Part shown: positions 1 through 12,807 of the stretch, one piece after another
Position numbering within the stretch: the first letter of the stretch is position 1
Layout: each line of letters starts with the position of its first letter
Origin: Didymella arachidicola
Lineage: Eukaryota > Ascomycota > Dothideomycetes > Pleosporales > Didymellaceae
DNA: 64,000 bases
Direction: 5' to 3'
Assembly: GCA_016630955.3 (NCBI GenBank)
Contig: CM049995.1
Location: forward strand, 992,001-1,056,000
The notes under the pieces: model-generated
Told to the model about the DNA's origin: nothing
The model's input: only the letters and a program-made list of their open reading frames with translations
Database searches by the model: none
Program-made: the position numbers and the translations under genes

Positions 1-655
1 GAGCACTTGTTGTCACTGTCGAGACGGGCTGAGGCTGTAGCATGTTCGCATTGTCGCCAGAGCGATTCTTATTAATGCAAAAGATTTTATAATTGAATAT
101 GTTCAGAAACTAAGTGTACCATAGATACTATCGTGTTGTTATTGGCCTGCAAAGACGTATGGGCTGTCGGATGGAGCCCGAATGTGGACAACACGCCCTG
201 AAATGGTCTCTTGGAATGACGACTGTCTGCTGATCCCAATATTTAAATATTCTTGAAACTCGCATGCGGTAGAGGATTCATGGTGACCGACATGGAAAGG
301 AAGGAAGATGTTCACTCCAAGTCTTTACCCTGAATATAGAAAAAAGAGGATTGTCGCTATGGGAGTTGTCGCTTTGGGCTTGATGCTGTCTCAAATGTGT
401 CAATATGTACTCAATGCTGTATCTACTTTTGCTGCAGGCTGTTGAACCCCGACTATATCACCTTCGAACACCGCTGCTGTGCTGAGCTGCTGTGTTGAAC
501 TCCCCTGCTTTATCTCAAGTCATCATCTGTTGCTACACCTGCGCCCTGAGGAGAGCTAGGTAGCGCCATGTTGCGTATCAGGTCTCTCATATTCGACCGC
601 GTGACTGGCATAGCAGCCAATAGCTTTGTCGAATGGGCCGTTGATGACAGGGAGC
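1..655. other. Intergenic, no gene seen
   Basis: I see no conserved reading frame, RNA gene or repeat here. It lies downstream of the opi3 stop codon at 656 and is AT-rich towards its left end. It probably holds the opi3 3' UTR and the edge of the neighbouring locus. Confidence 0.5.
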
Positions 656-1512
656 TTACAAGCCTTTCTTGCCCTTGGCGCGCTCCTCGTCTCTCTTCTG
701 GTAGATCATTCCTGTGAAGGGGTCCTCGAACTGCCTAGCAATGCTGTACGCAACAGCCACAACGCCAGTCAGTAACAGACCAGCAGGCTTTCCATACCAC
801 AGCGCAGTCGCGAGGAAGCTGAGCGTGGAGCCATGGTACATCGGTGCGTCGGACACGTTGAATGGAAACGAAGTCACTGGCGCGTCCATGAGGATGCCGA
901 AGTAGTCGCCCAGGTATGTGCCTGTAACGCCGAGCGCCCACATCGAAGTCAGGACGAGGGTGTTGCCGGTCAGGAAGAGAGGAATTGCTGAGTATTTGAC
1001 GAGCGGGTTCTGGAGGAGCGGCGAGGTGGGCTGATCGGCGAGGGCTTCGTTGTAACTGAGAGATGTGTATCAGTATTTTACCCTTTGTTGGACACGGAGA
1101 GGTCGGTTGGGAGAACGTACAGATAGTCTCTGAAGATGCCAAGCGAGAAGATGGTCACGGCGAGCGCGTAGCATCCATAGCGGCTGTTACCCCCGAAGAG
1201 CTTAGTGATGACCTTGTTGTGGTATTCTGGGCGGCGTTAGACCTGAGTTCGGCTCCTCTACCTCTCCTCTGTCTTGGAAAGAGTAGTGCTGGGCAGAGGG
1301 CTCATACCTGATTGTGCAGCAATGCTAATTGCGAGGTCAGCTGAGGCACGTTGTAGGAATTTTCCGTCACCGACTTACTTCCAGAACGTAGGATTGAACG
1401 CAATGCTAGCGGCGGAGACTGTTTACAATCAGTCTTTCGAGGGTACAAACTGCTCAGGAAGCGGGGACGTACCCCACAATGAAGGTTGATTAAAGTCGAT
1501 ATTGTCGAACAT
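656..1512 (-). CDS. opi3: Phospholipid N-methyltransferase (Opi3/PEMT type), 5 exons
   Basis: Family role: S-adenosylmethionine-dependent methylation of phosphatidyl-monomethyl- and dimethylethanolamine to phosphatidylcholine in the ER membrane. I read five exons: complement(656..1055, 1121..1226, 1308..1324, 1379..1418, 1473..1512). They give a 200-residue protein, close to the usual length of just over 200. The start reads MFDNIDFNQPSLW and continues through SIAFNPTFWN and EYHNKVITKLFGG, all typical of the family. Several hydrophobic membrane segments follow, then a C-terminus with FEDPFTGMIYQKRDEERAKG. Every junction keeps frame with GT/AG ends. Exon 3 is only 17 nt (N|IAAQS|E), so gene finders may miss the first three exons and start at an internal Met (943). 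The family assignment is firm; the exact 5' exons are inferred from frame and conservation. Confidence 0.88.
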
Positions 1513-1925
1513 GCTGGCTGCAGGAAATCAGAGGATGGCGCAGTAATAAGGTCGCTGATGTTTTGACAATGCGGGAATAATGTGTCGACTAGGCTGGTGG
1601 GATGTTGACAGCTTGTTCAACATGTGCCTTTACGCGAATACGTCATAGCTTCACGCTTTGCCGAAGCCGAGAGGAAGGGTTACGCTTTACCACGGCAGTT
1701 GGAACGTACCACCAACAAGCGATCGATGGCATTATCAACCGAATTTTTTAACAGACCTACTGTCATTAATTGAATAGTTATTATTTTACCTGCGCTTTTT
1801 CGTCCCTGGTGTCCAATCTTATGCCCTTGTGCGCAATGTATTGCAGGCCGTTGCACACTCATCAAAGATCGTACAGATAGTACCCCAAAAAGAGAATTAA
1901 TTTGAATCAGTCGTCACACGTCTCT
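1513..1925. promoter_or_regulatory. Intergenic between opi3 start and permease stop
   Basis: About 410 bp holding the opi3 upstream region and the 3' end of the amino acid permease. It is AT-rich around 1740-1800. I recognise no specific binding site. Confidence 0.35.
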
Positions 1926-3561
1926 CTAAAGACCGTTGTCCGCACAGCTAAACGGCCCTCCGAAGGACGCCATCTTGTAGCCGTCGATGATGGACTGGAC
2001 GGTGGCGTAAGTACCTGCGGTCAGGAAGAGCACACCAATGAAGCACAGAATCACGTTGAAGATGAACCCTGCCCATCCTCGAACCCCGCGTGCAGCCCAA
2101 AACCTGGGACCGTGGTCTTCCCTCCTCATGCGGAAGTAGGCAACGCCCCAGAAAATAAAACCAAAGAAGGAGTCGAAGAGCGAGCTCATCAGCGAAAGCA
2201 AATCCGAGAAGAACGGAATAACCTCTGCGATAATGAAAGCAAGTACCCAAAGAACGGCGAGAATGCCCGCCCACGAGAGCCAGCCGACGACCGTGTGGTT
2301 GCCCATGTGGCGCGTATTGCCGAATATGCGGAAGAAAATGAAGCGCGCAGAAACTGAGGCGTAAAGAACACCCAAGAAGATGATGGTAGGTACCATGAAC
2401 GTGAAAGCGACCTTCTTGTGCACCTCGTTCGCAATTGAGCCGAACGCGGGCGAGGTCATGTATTGTGTACCCGTGTACGCATAGACAACGCCACCAACGC
2501 AGCTGAAGACGATGATCTCTGCGATGGTGACGCACCAGAGAGCCTTAGGGAAGTCCTTGGGGTTTTTCATCTCGGCGATGAAACTGGGGAGCGTAATTTG
2601 GCCGATGAAGGTGTAGCTGATGTTCATGAACGCGTTCATGCCAGCCACGAAAGTTGTGCCTTTCGGCGTAACTGCGTAGACCTCAAGCTCGCCCATGTCG
2701 GGGTAGCCCGCAGGCTTTTGACCGATACCGGAAAAGATAGCAGCCAACAGGACAGAGATGAAGGTGAACAGAGCAGAGAACGTCGCGATCTTAGCCAGGG
2801 TTGAAAATGTCCTTGGCAGAGAGGCGATGAATGAGATGATCGCAGTAATGGCAGCGAAGCCGATGGTGCAGAGCTCGTGGCCGGTGATAGTGTTCCACCA
2901 CTTGGCGCCAACAAGACAGTGTAGACCCATGATGAAGGTGTTGTTCAGAATGAACATGACAGCTGTGAAGTAGAATGCCCACTTCTTGTTCCAGAAGATC
3001 ATCTGACCAAGGTCGCACACATCACGAATTTCGGGGTGGCGCATACAAAAGTGCCTGTACGCGGTCAGCGAAGGCTCATGTTTGACAGTAATTCGTCATT
3101 CTTACCATGTGGTCAAAGATGTGTACAGGACTAAGGCGGCGATGACAACAGTCAGAATGACGCCAGGGACAAGACCAAGGATCGAGTATGACCAAGGGAA
3201 GGACATAATGGCCAAGCAGATGTACTCCGAGAAGAGCAGAGCAGCAGTCTAGGGAATTAGTTACTTCAATGCGAGCTTCTCCATCTATCAAAGTGCATAC
3301 CTTCTGCCAGCTGCAGGTACGGTACTTAATTGCGTTCTCAGCTTCCATAGCCACCTGCTTGCCAATAATGCTGCTCTCGGTATCGCTGTCGACGCCCTTC
3401 TCAGGGTCGCGATTCGCACCGGGGTCCTGGAGCCTGTCGGTGCCGGCACCAATATTTGCGGGATCATGACTGGCGTCCTTGGAGCGGAACTTTTCGTCGG
3501 TAGAAGAATTGCTGTCGGCCGTACTGGCCTTCTTGAAGAGTCCTAACGCCATTTCAAACAA
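1926..3561 (-). CDS. Amino acid transporter, Aa_trans/AAAP family (Mtr-like), 3 exons
   Basis: Exons complement(1926..3054, 3106..3248, 3301..3561) keep frame and give 510 residues. The first 75 or so residues are a polar cytosolic tail rich in Ser, Asp and Lys. About 11 hydrophobic helices follow, starting at ALLFSEYICLAIMSFPWSYS. The stretches CMRHPEIRDVCDLGQMIFW and SYTFIGQITLPSFIAEMKNP are characteristic of fungal Aa_trans permeases such as Neurospora Mtr, a broad neutral/aromatic amino acid importer of the plasma membrane. Substrate range cannot be read from sequence. The start may be 3561 (MFEMALG) or the Met three codons later. The gene is transcribed leftwards in line with opi3, with no functional link evident. 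Confidence 0.85.
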
Positions 3562-4946
3562 CGGAGCGTCCTCTTGTAGGGTGTATAACTAAAACGACGG
3601 CGAATATTCGTTTCTGGCAGCATTAACCACTTGCTTGTTGATTGACTGTGCAGGTTTTGCAAAGTAGGTGCAGGCGAGACGGTCTCGGCTGCGTGGGATT
3701 CGCAATCTGTAGATCGGCAGACGAAGAGTGCGAGAGCAGTGATGGTTAAATATAGGGTGGGGCCCACGATTGGAGTGTCGGTGGCTAGAGATGATGCTGA
3801 GGCGCGAGCGAACGATGCTAGTGCCGCTAGAAGAATCCCGCGGGGTGAAAAGTCGCTGTGGCCGGAAGCCAGAACCCTGAGATTGTGCAAGAAAGAGCAG
3901 GGTTTAGTAGACACTCGTCCAGATATTGAGGTGCCTGCTTCACGAGCAACCTATCAAATGTCGCACGGCGCCCATGCCCAGCCCGCGCAATTACACCACG
4001 ACTCACAAAACATTTGCTATGTCGCTCAACATCGCCCACAATCCGGAATCTCATCTACGTATTCGAGTTTTCATGGTCCTCTCAAATCTCGGCTGACGCG
4101 CGAGTAGCGCTTCGTACGGCAGCGATCCCAGCCTTTCCCATGCTGCAACGGCTGATAGCGTGACGTAGACCAAAGGTTCCTGACTGGCCAGCATGTATCG
4201 GTGCTTAGCACGCCGCATAAGATTTTATTGCTGTGCTTCGTGCCACAGGTTCGCAGCTCGACGTGGAGTTTTCCCGTCTCGTCATCTTCCCTCCATCGAC
4301 CCACAACAGCATCAGTGCCGTGAAGCCCTTCTGGACTCTGTTGCATCGTGAGTTGGCGAACTAGGCACTCCCGTCACTTTTGGTTGCCACCCGTCCACCG
4401 CTCGTATCTGAACCGTCAAGGCGAAGTTGTTTGCGCTATGACGTTCGAGCGCCACAAGCAAGCATCAGAGCCAAGCACCCAAGAAAGTGGATCCCGCTCG
4501 GCTGTTCGTCTCGCACGCAATTCCGCCCCCCCGGATTGCGACACCAAGCTTCTGCCAATGTGTTGTACTGTGTAAGCATATCTTCTTTGCTCATAATTTT
4601 GCTTGTCCAGCGAATTTCAAGCCTTTCGTCTCCTGACCGTGGGAGACCGTACCGGATACACTCAGCAAAAGGGTCCACGCAACCACAGGGGATATTACAC
4701 TAATCTGACGGGCTGATTCGCGCTACTGATTGGCTGTATTGCGGAACCGCTGTGAGAGTGATACGACATCGAAAAGGTCAAAGTTGCGTTTCAACGTATG
4801 ACCCCATGGACTCTGGACGCCTTGATCCACCACACCCACAATCCGTGTCAGATCACCATAGAAGCAGCAACTTGTAATGACTTCACGCAGAGATATTGAG
4901 CTTATACCTCAATTTCACTTCACCGGGTATTGGTATTCGGCATGAT
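3562..4946. other. Intergenic, no gene seen
   Basis: This holds the upstream region of the permease gene and the 3' flank of the SCYL2-like gene. Only short ORFs without family resemblance occur. I see no tRNA, repeat or clear regulatory motif. Confidence 0.45.
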
Positions 4947-7900
4947 CTATATCAAGCTATCGCCGTTCTGCCAGCTCGGCGTCGTTGTCTGAGTCTGAGC
5001 TGGTCTCTGGCCTTGCTGACTTTGTGTCTGCGCTCTCAGTGCAGCCATGCTGTTCATACTCCCACCCTTCATGCTATGCATGCTCAAACCGCCACTCGCA
5101 CTCGTACTCCTGCTTTGGCCCAAGGCTGGTGGTGGTGCGATACTGAACGTCCCAGTATTCGTAGGCTTCGCAGGTGGCGGTGCAATGCTGAAAGCGGAAT
5201 AAGGACTGGCAGCCGCTTGGCGTTGAGGCTGAGCCTGGGGTGCAGAGGGCGTCATGGCTGAGAAATTCGAGAGCCCGCCAGACATGATGTTGTTGGTCGA
5301 TGAACTGCCCCATGTTGCCGCAGAAGAAGGCTGTCCTCGGTTGGCTTTGCTCCAATCGATGCCGCTTGAGCTCGGTGCAGTGTATAGTGGTATCGTTGAG
5401 GGTTGTGACATCATGCTATTCATGCCCATTGCGGGCCTGCTCTGCTGCTGTGAGAAGGTGGGACTACCAATACCCGGATTGGCAGGGCTCATAGCTGGGA
5501 AAGAGGAGTTGAGGGACGAGAAGGTGCCACTGCCCTGTGGTGTCGGTACACTCGTCGGTGGCGGTGCAGAGACAGGCGGCGTTGACCACGAGAAGGTTGC
5601 AGGAGCAGGCGAGGCATTGTTGGATCTGTTTGCCGGTCGTGAAGGCAGAGCGGTAGAGGAAGAAATGGAAGCATTAGGTGAAGCATTGGCCCACGGATCG
5701 CCTCCAAGCATGTCTGAACCACCTGTTGCGCTTGCATTACCTCGCACTAAAGCCTCGAAGTTTGTCTCGTCACCGCCATTTGTTGTGTCAAAACCGTTTG
5801 ATGCAGGCGGACCACTGAAGCTCATAAACTCGTTGCGGGTAGTCGCAGTTGTGCTGTTGGCGCCAAGCTCCTGCAACTTCCTTGTCTGCTCTTGCTCGAT
5901 GCGTGATGAAGTGGACTTAATCAAAGTCATGTAGGCCTGGAATTGCGGAAGATTGAGTAAGGGACCCAGGCTAAATTGCCACAAGATTGGAAGGACGTCC
6001 ATAGCTAGGAAATCACTATCAACCTGTGGTGCGATTGCCTTGAAAACCTCATGGGCGGCCATCTACATCCTATCGTTAGCTGGGACCACGGAAACTTCAT
6101 CTACTATGGCACGTGACTTACCATGACCGCCGGCTCTTTTGTCTTGATGCCGCGGAGTAATGGTACCACCTTCTCCTGTATGGTGTACTTGTCCAGGATG
6201 GATACATTCGAGCTCTTCGCCTTCGGAGCCTCTACCATTCCAGTGAGACCATCGCCCTGGTAGTCATTCTGTTCGTCATTGCCACCACCGCAAAGAGTCT
6301 TCAGGGCCTCCAACCCACGAATCTTGATGCCCATACTGCTGGTCTTTGCAAATATTGTCGCAATCACGGGGAAAAGCTCGTTCTTAGTCGTCGAGAAGTC
6401 GAGGATGGGCAATACCACGGGGAGTGTCCGTAGTGCGGCATCAACCAGCGAATGCGTCGGCGATTCCAGTGCGTAGTTGATGACAGGCAAAATGTCGTCC
6501 TTGAATTCCTTCCCGCCTGTGTTGTCTGCTGCTACTTGGATGTTTTCGAGTAACACCATCAGACCCGCTTCCTTCAGGCTGTCACGCTCTGGAGCCGCGC
6601 CCTTTGCAGTTGCCGGTGCAGCAGAGCCGTTCAAGAACGTTTCACGTAGCTTCGGTATGACTTTTTCAGTAAATGCCCTTTTGCCTGATGGGAGCATGGT
6701 GATGATCTTGAAAACATTCTGCAGGATCAGCGTCAGCAGCTCGCGATCTTTCATCTCGTCGAGTAACGCTGGCAGGATCTTCTTCTCCAGCACCGACTTT
6801 GGAAATTGGTTCAAAATCCGTGGCAGCCCACGCATAAATTGTGATTTCTCGTTCGGGGTCTTTGCAGGTAAGGAATCGAGGAAACGTATCGTTGAGACGA
6901 GAATGTTGTCGAAGTACTGTGCCTGTTGGAACTCCTTCGTATCCAACCGCTGCGCTGGTCTCCTTGTGATGAGTCGATCTAGAACTCCATTGGCGACATC
7001 TCGAGGCAGCGGTTGCGAGCTCATGAAGTTGTTGTTCTTATTCGGAACTGACGACGATGAAGAGAATGCGCGTTTGTAAGACGATGTGCTTCCGTTGAAC
7101 TCGAGTGGACTCCGATGCGGGGAGTTGTAGAGAGCAATGATCAAAAGACCAAGACTGAACATGTCCGCTGCAGGTGTTACGTTGCCATCCATGATAAAGT
7201 CCGGCGATGTGTAGTCGATATTGAGCTGGACGTATCTGGGCAGCCGTGTATCGTAGTTCAAGACTTCAGAGAGCGATATGGGCGTTACGGATGTTGGCTT
7301 TGTCGAGTTCTCAGGAGGAGTCGAGAACCCAAGACCCGAGATCTTCCAGTCTGACTGCCACATAAATCAGCGAGAGTACTTGAGGTACAGAATTGGTATT
7401 GCCTACTTTAGTGTTGATGAAGATAGCCTCCGGCGTCAGATTGGCGTGGACCAAGCCAGCACTTTCGTGCAAGAACTCTAGCCCTTTGCTGATCTGAAGT
7501 AAACCCTTCTGTATTTCCAGCTCATCGATTTCCAGCTCTCGTCGGCGCTTCTGGCCATCAGACTCCTCGATGACATAACGGCTGTGACGACCGCCTACGC
7601 CTCCAGCCTTCTCTTGCTCATCTTTTTCCAGCAGCAAGCCAGCAAGGGATGCAGTCACAGGCTCCGTTGCGTACATTAACCCTCCACCGCGTGTCTCCTC
7701 GATTGGCTCAGCCAGCTCGAGGACACTGGGGTGCCGCAATCGTGCCAGCGAGCTAGCTTCCTTCTTCAGCCTATCCACGACCTCCTCATGTGCGCGCTTC
7801 AGCTGCGATGCGCCTGAACGACCACCAAGTCCAGCACCACCCGGAGGCTCTAAGCTCTTCTTGTCAAAGACGAAGACCGAGACAGCCTTTCCTGTCGACT

Positions 7901-8024
7901 TCTTCTTTGCATCGTATATCTTCCACGGCCCGGAGTAAGACGATGGCTTGGGCTCTACAGTATAGTTGGCGTAGATGTTGCCTGAAACGTTCGATTGGAA
8001 CGACTTTAGGGCGTTGGAGAACAT
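4947..8024 (-). CDS. SCYL2-type pseudokinase with HEAT repeats, 3 exons
   Basis: Exons complement(4947..6062, 6122..7354, 7407..8024) encode 988 residues. The N-terminal ~330 residues have a protein-kinase fold starting MFSNALKSFQSNVSGNIYANY. Catalytic motifs are altered: the catalytic loop reads LVHANLTPEAIFIN instead of HRDLKPEN, and ISGLGF replaces DFG, so it should be inactive. A helical HEAT-like region follows (for example FMRGLPRILNQFPKSVLEKKILPALL). The last ~250 residues are low complexity, rich in Ser, Asn, Pro and Gln. This architecture matches the SCY1-like family, whose SCYL2 member acts with clathrin and AP adaptors in Golgi-endosome traffic. Role in this organism is inferred from family. 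The start at 8024 is preferred because the homologous N-terminus begins there, not at the upstream in-frame Met at 8072. Confidence 0.85.
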
Positions 8025-8528
8025 GGTGGTAGATTTGCCCGCGCGGCAGTGATATGGGAGTGAGGGAGGCACGTCATGGACTGGCCTGCGAGGTTCTGCG
8101 ACGTCGAGATTACGGGGTTGCGATTACGATCCGAGACTGACAGCTTGCCGAAAGTCAAGCCATGCCAGGGCGCCTTCCAGCTGGGCACAATGACGTGCAC
8201 AAGGGACAGGAGATGATGCACAAAACTACTGGAGTAGCTCAGGTACAAAGTCAACACTCAGAGCATTCCGCATGGTACCAGCATCAACAATCGCAACGAG
8301 ACCCTTGGCTAGCATCAACCTGACATAAGCGCCATGTGAAAGCGTTCCCGCGATCGCGCCTAGCAATCCCTGTCCGCAATCACTGGGGCACGTGCTCACG
8401 CCTCTCGCATTCCCAGGTTCCCGCCTCCCGCGAACATTTCTCGACATCTCGAACGCCGCCGCTCACCCACTGCAAAACCGCTCTCTTCAAATCTTTGAAA
8501 CTGTGCGACCGCCCCATCACATACCAAG
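8025..8528. promoter_or_regulatory. Divergent promoter region, SCYL2-like / RPB12
   Basis: The 504 bp lie between two divergently transcribed housekeeping genes. A CACGTG E-box is visible near 8388. Pyrimidine-rich tracts precede the RPB12 start. No TATA box is evident. Confidence 0.4.
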
Positions 8529-8911
8529 ATGTCCACACAACACTACGGCGGCTACAACGGCACCACCTCCGAAGCGCAACAGCAGGTCGACGTCAACGCC
8601 CGCACAGTCCACTACAAGTGCGGCGACTGCGACCAGGACGTTCCGCTCAAGCGCGGCGAACCTATTCGCTGCAGGCAGTGTGGTCACCGTGTGCTGTACA
8701 AGCAAAGGACGAACCGGTGAGTGCTTTCGCCTGTGACTGTTTGGAAGCTAGGAAGGATCGCGATACAAGGGACTAAGAAACGGAGGTGGCCAGGAAGAAG
8801 GACAACCCGAGAGGGAGATATGCGTGGATGGAAGCGGATGAAGGGCGACAACGCCTCCGGGATACTGAACGCTAATTTTTGCGCAGCATGGTCCAGTTCG
8901 AAGCGCGATGA
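8529..8911 (+). CDS. RPB12: RNA polymerase I/II/III shared subunit RPABC4 (Rpb12), 2 exons
   Basis: Exons 8529..8716 and 8887..8911 encode 70 residues, the usual size of this subunit. It binds one zinc ion and is shared by all three nuclear RNA polymerases. The zinc ribbon is visible as YKCGDCDQDV and IRCRQCGHRVLYKQRT. The 170-nt intron splits the Arg codon of the last conserved block, and the short second exon supplies MVQFEAR and the stop. Reading only the unspliced ORF would end at 8720 and lose this invariant tail. An upstream non-conserved N-terminal stretch of about 25 residues is normal for the fungal protein. Confidence 0.93.
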
Positions 8912-9507
8912 GCGTGCTGTGCTTATTACGACTGCGATGATATGAGGAAGGAAGATACAAGCAATAAATATGGAGAGTGACGCAGCGATGAAGGAGTTCG
9001 ACAGGCTCAAGTCTTGCGCGGGCACGGAGTTACTGGCGATTTGGGAAATCATTTGCGTTTACACTGCAGACAGTGAAGACCAGTTAGTTCTACACGAGCA
9101 GTACTGGCAGCGCAGGCTGAAAGACATGACCATCTCTAATAACGCCACGAAGTCTTTACAGGCAAAGTGCAGTTTCGCATTATTTGAATCTTCTCCAAAC
9201 TCCTCTGTCCCAACAGCTAAGTTTGGTGCCTCTCGAAAATTGGCCGCACTTGAAGTGCCATTACCAGACACTTGAAGGAGAGTCCCGCCTACCGCAGCTT
9301 GTGCCCGTTCGTGACACCATGAGCCGTCCCCATGATTCCAACACAGTGGCTTCCCCGTACTCCTAATGATGTGCACAACGACCGTGTAACACATGAGTCC
9401 AAGAGAAACGAGGCCCAACGCCTAGGCGATGCTTGTATACGATGCCAAAGCCTGCAAAAACGACATGCAATTGTGCTGTGTATCGCCGCAACCAGTCGAC
9501 GAGCACT
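8912..9507. other. Convergent intergenic region
   Basis: The region lies between the convergent ends of RPB12 and cot1. Only short ORFs without recognisable products are present. It presumably carries the two 3' UTRs. Confidence 0.45.
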
Positions 9508-11617
9508 CTATGCACCTCGGAAAGCATCGAAACGCTTGTATGTGTAGCCAATGAAGGGAAGGCTGGTGGCGTACTCATCCTCCCCAGACTGGGCGGCTTG
9601 TGCTCTGTAGGCAGCGCTGTTGTCGTTCTGGTCAATCTCATCAATAGGAAAGTACTGTGTGTCAACGTTAGACTGCAACTTGGGCTCGAATGGTGCACGG
9701 ATGCGTCGGAGGCCATCCCAAGAGACGCCGCGGAAGAAGGGATGCTGCTTGATCTCGCTCGCTCCGCCAATGCGGCCGAGACGGTGGTCAGCGTCGCAGA
9801 TCAAGCTAAGACAATGCGTTAGTACACGAGTCAGTCATGACAACGCAAGGGAGACTCACCGCCTAACGAAGTCCTCTGCCTCTGCCCCGAGTTGCTGGTC
9901 TGGCGGGAAGTGCAAGTTGCGCGGCCAATCTACGATCTTGCGGTAGGTGTCGTGGGGCTCCTCGGCGCAGAATGGAGGCCAGCCGATCAGGCATTCAAAC
10001 ATGATGGTGCCAACGGACCACCAATCGCAGCCAAAGTCGTATCCTTGGCCGCTGAAGATTTCTGGCGCGATGTAGTCGGGTGTACCGACAGTGGAGTAGG
10101 CAAGCTGACGACGAGACTTCCTCCATGTGTTGATTTGTGTACGGTTGCTGACTGTCAACTGGATTTGGTCCATATTCATCGAGTTGCGATTGTCGCGATT
10201 CGACTTATGCGCACCGCCAGCGAGCAGCTTCTTGTAGTAGCCGGCATCGTGCTCCTTGTGGAAACCTGTCGATAGACCAAAATCTGTCAGCTTGATGTGA
10301 CCGCCGCGGTCCAAAAGAATGTTATCGGGCTTGATGTCACTGAATGATGTGAGCAAGTGTATCTGGTTTGACTTTGCAATGACACATACCGATGGATGAA
10401 ACCGAGCTTGTGAACAGCTTCAATAGCGAGAACGATCTCTGCCATATAGAATCTTGTGATGTCCTCCGTAAAGATCTCGTACTTGATGAGCATGGTCATC
10501 AGATCGCCGCCAGGCAAGAACTCCATGAGCATGTAAAGGAAGGTGTTGTCCTGGAATGTGGTGTGCAACTTGACAACCCAAGGGCTGTCCGACTCGGCGA
10601 GGATGTCACGTTCAGATCGTACGTGGGCGAGTTGGTCTTTCTTGAACTGCATATTGTCAGACTGGGGTTCTCAAAGCTCGCACGTCTGATCCTTGTCCGT
10701 ACCATCTCCTGCTTCACCAGCGATTTAAGTGCGTAGATCTTGCCGTCGTTCTTGCGCTGAACAAGTTTGACCTCGCCGAAGGCACCCTTGCCAATGACCT
10801 TGAGTGTCGAGAAGTTGTCTGGCTTCTCCTTCGTTCGAAGAAAGCGGAGGTATTGAATCTCAGCATTGCGCATGCTATTCTCCTTCTGAGCTTTACGATT
10901 GTCAGAGATGGAAGGCTCCTTCATGATGGACTCAAGTTCCAATGCTCTATCTTTGAGTCAGTGACGAAACATCCGAAACATTCATGTGTCGTACCTCTGG
11001 TTACGGTCGCGTGCTCGCTGGACGCTATCCTTGAAGAAGGTGTTGATCAAACCCTTCGACATCGTGGCCTGCTGGGCAACATTGCTGGAGTATTTTTCAG
11101 GGTTCCTGGCAGGTGCCTCCTCCTCGTACAATGATTGTGATGGCTGGCGAGGTGCAGAGCCGCCTCCATATCCTCCATACCCATATGAGCGGTTGTCAGC
11201 AGTCCGAGGACGCTGCTGATTTGGCGACGGCTGGCGACCGTAAGGGCTTCCAGAACGGTTGCTGCCACTTCCAAGGTGCTGCTGAGACAGTTGCTGGGCT
11301 AGACCGTTGGGGCTCTGGTCAAAGCCGCGGGCGGAACCCGGGGCTTGGAGGTTTCCCTGTTGCCCCTGGTATTGGGCCTGCTGGTAGGGGTTCTGAAAGT
11401 AGCCTCCGTAACTACTACCGCCCATCTGCTGCTGCTGCTGCTGGGCACCCCAGACTTCCTGCTGGCCAGCTTGGTTCGGATACACAGGCTGCGGGAATGT
11501 TGACGGTGTGGTGGGAAAGGCACGGCCTTGTTCCTGGGCATACTGGTTGTTGCGGTCACCCCCACCACCAAAGCCAAAGTTGAGCTGCAGGCGGTTGCCC
11601 TGCTGCTGGTTGTTCAT
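9508..11617 (-). CDS. cot1: NDR/LATS-family serine/threonine kinase Cot1 (Cbk1/Orb6), 5 exons
   Basis: Exons complement(9508..9805, 9860..10339, 10390..10646, 10703..10946, 10995..11617) encode 633 residues. The first ~185 are Gln-, Gly- and Asn-rich and probably disordered. The MOB-binding N-terminal helix region follows (AQQATMSKGLINTFFKDSV). The kinase domain starts near residue 255 with GKGAFGEV, then FIHRDIKPDN, LTDFG and YSTVGTPDYIAPE. The basic/polar insert between DFG and APE is the NDR autoinhibitory segment. The C-terminal hydrophobic motif reads SLPFIGYTYKRF. Family knowledge: with Mob2 and under a Ste20-type kinase, Cot1 controls polarised hyphal growth, branching and septation. 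At the exon 4 acceptor I chose the site giving EMFKKDQLAHV, which matches the family; the alternative upstream AG would insert four residues. Confidence 0.93.
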
Positions 11618-12807
11618 TGAGAAGCGAGTGCGGACCCGAGGTGGCTTAGAAAGGCCTCCTCAGTATGCGGTGGATCGAAGTGTGCCGTAGGCGGTGTGGT
11701 TCGAGGGGCCCGCAATGTTTTCGGAGGAGAGGGGTGTAGGGAGTGCTGCGTGGCCGCGGGAGAGAGCGAGTGGGCGGAGGAAAAGCAGCGCACTTTCTTT
11801 CAGAGTGCACAGAGCGTTGAACGAACCCCCGGGAGGCAAATCACAGCGAACAGCTGGCGAGAGGAGGAACGGACGGGGGGTTGTTTCGACGAGAGCTCAA
11901 GTCAGGGAGCCCGTGGGTTCTAGCGTTGGCGTCCACGGCCCGAGCCAACACCCAGGACCGGGTGCGTACTATGAACTGTTCTTTTCACGTACTGGCCCTC
12001 TTGCTAGAAATTAAACACGTAGATGCAGAGCTGCTACACTGCGAAATATGAACGCGATCACAGATCGTGCATTATCGTAGCAGCACGTGCTACGGCCTCA
12101 GGGTCTGTTAGTCAGTAACCATCCCTTTTTTGACGCTCGAGCAGCTCTCGATGCTGCAACTGTCATGTGACTCACCCTAGTACTTGCGCCGTAGTCAGTG
12201 AAGCTGCAACACCGAACTTTTGTTGACATTGTGTCGCTGTGTACATGTCATGTGCATGCCTTCCGCTTCGCTTCGCCCGCAGCACATCATTGCAAAACAC
12301 AACTGGGGACGGAGTAGAGGCACTTCTAGTAGATTTGGCCATGCTTGATTCTGGTAACATGCGTGAGACACGCGTCGACATTGATACATTACACCGTTAT
12401 AGTACAACATCCGTAAATGAATGCTAGTGAGTACACAAAATATCCAAGGAGGCCTAAAGCCTTAACATTTGAGAAGAACCTCATAACGATGTCTGCGAGA
12501 AGGTCGCTAACTAAAAAAAGGCAAGAAAAGCGTCTTGACCGCTGCAGGGTATAGAAGGGTGACCAGTAAAAAAAGGCACTGGTCGCAATGAAGTTTCGGA
12601 TACATGTCCGAGAACGTATAAAAATGTGCGTTCGAAGAGGTACAATGCGTATGGTCGTGATGCCAAAGTTGATACAGGGCTTGTAAGAACGCTGGATACG
12701 ATGGCTTGGGGGCACATCGAAATGCAGACATATGTGGAGACGGCCGGCGAATATTATGTAAAGTGAGTGCCCCGTATCGAGCAAGCGCGGTCTGAAGCAG
12801 TATGTTA
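11618..12807. promoter_or_regulatory. Upstream region of cot1
   Basis: About 1.2 kb between the cot1 start and the stop of the coiled-coil gene. The proximal ~380 bp are GC-rich and include purine-rich stretches; the distal part is AT-richer and probably contains the neighbour's 3' UTR. No specific site is assigned. Confidence 0.4.
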
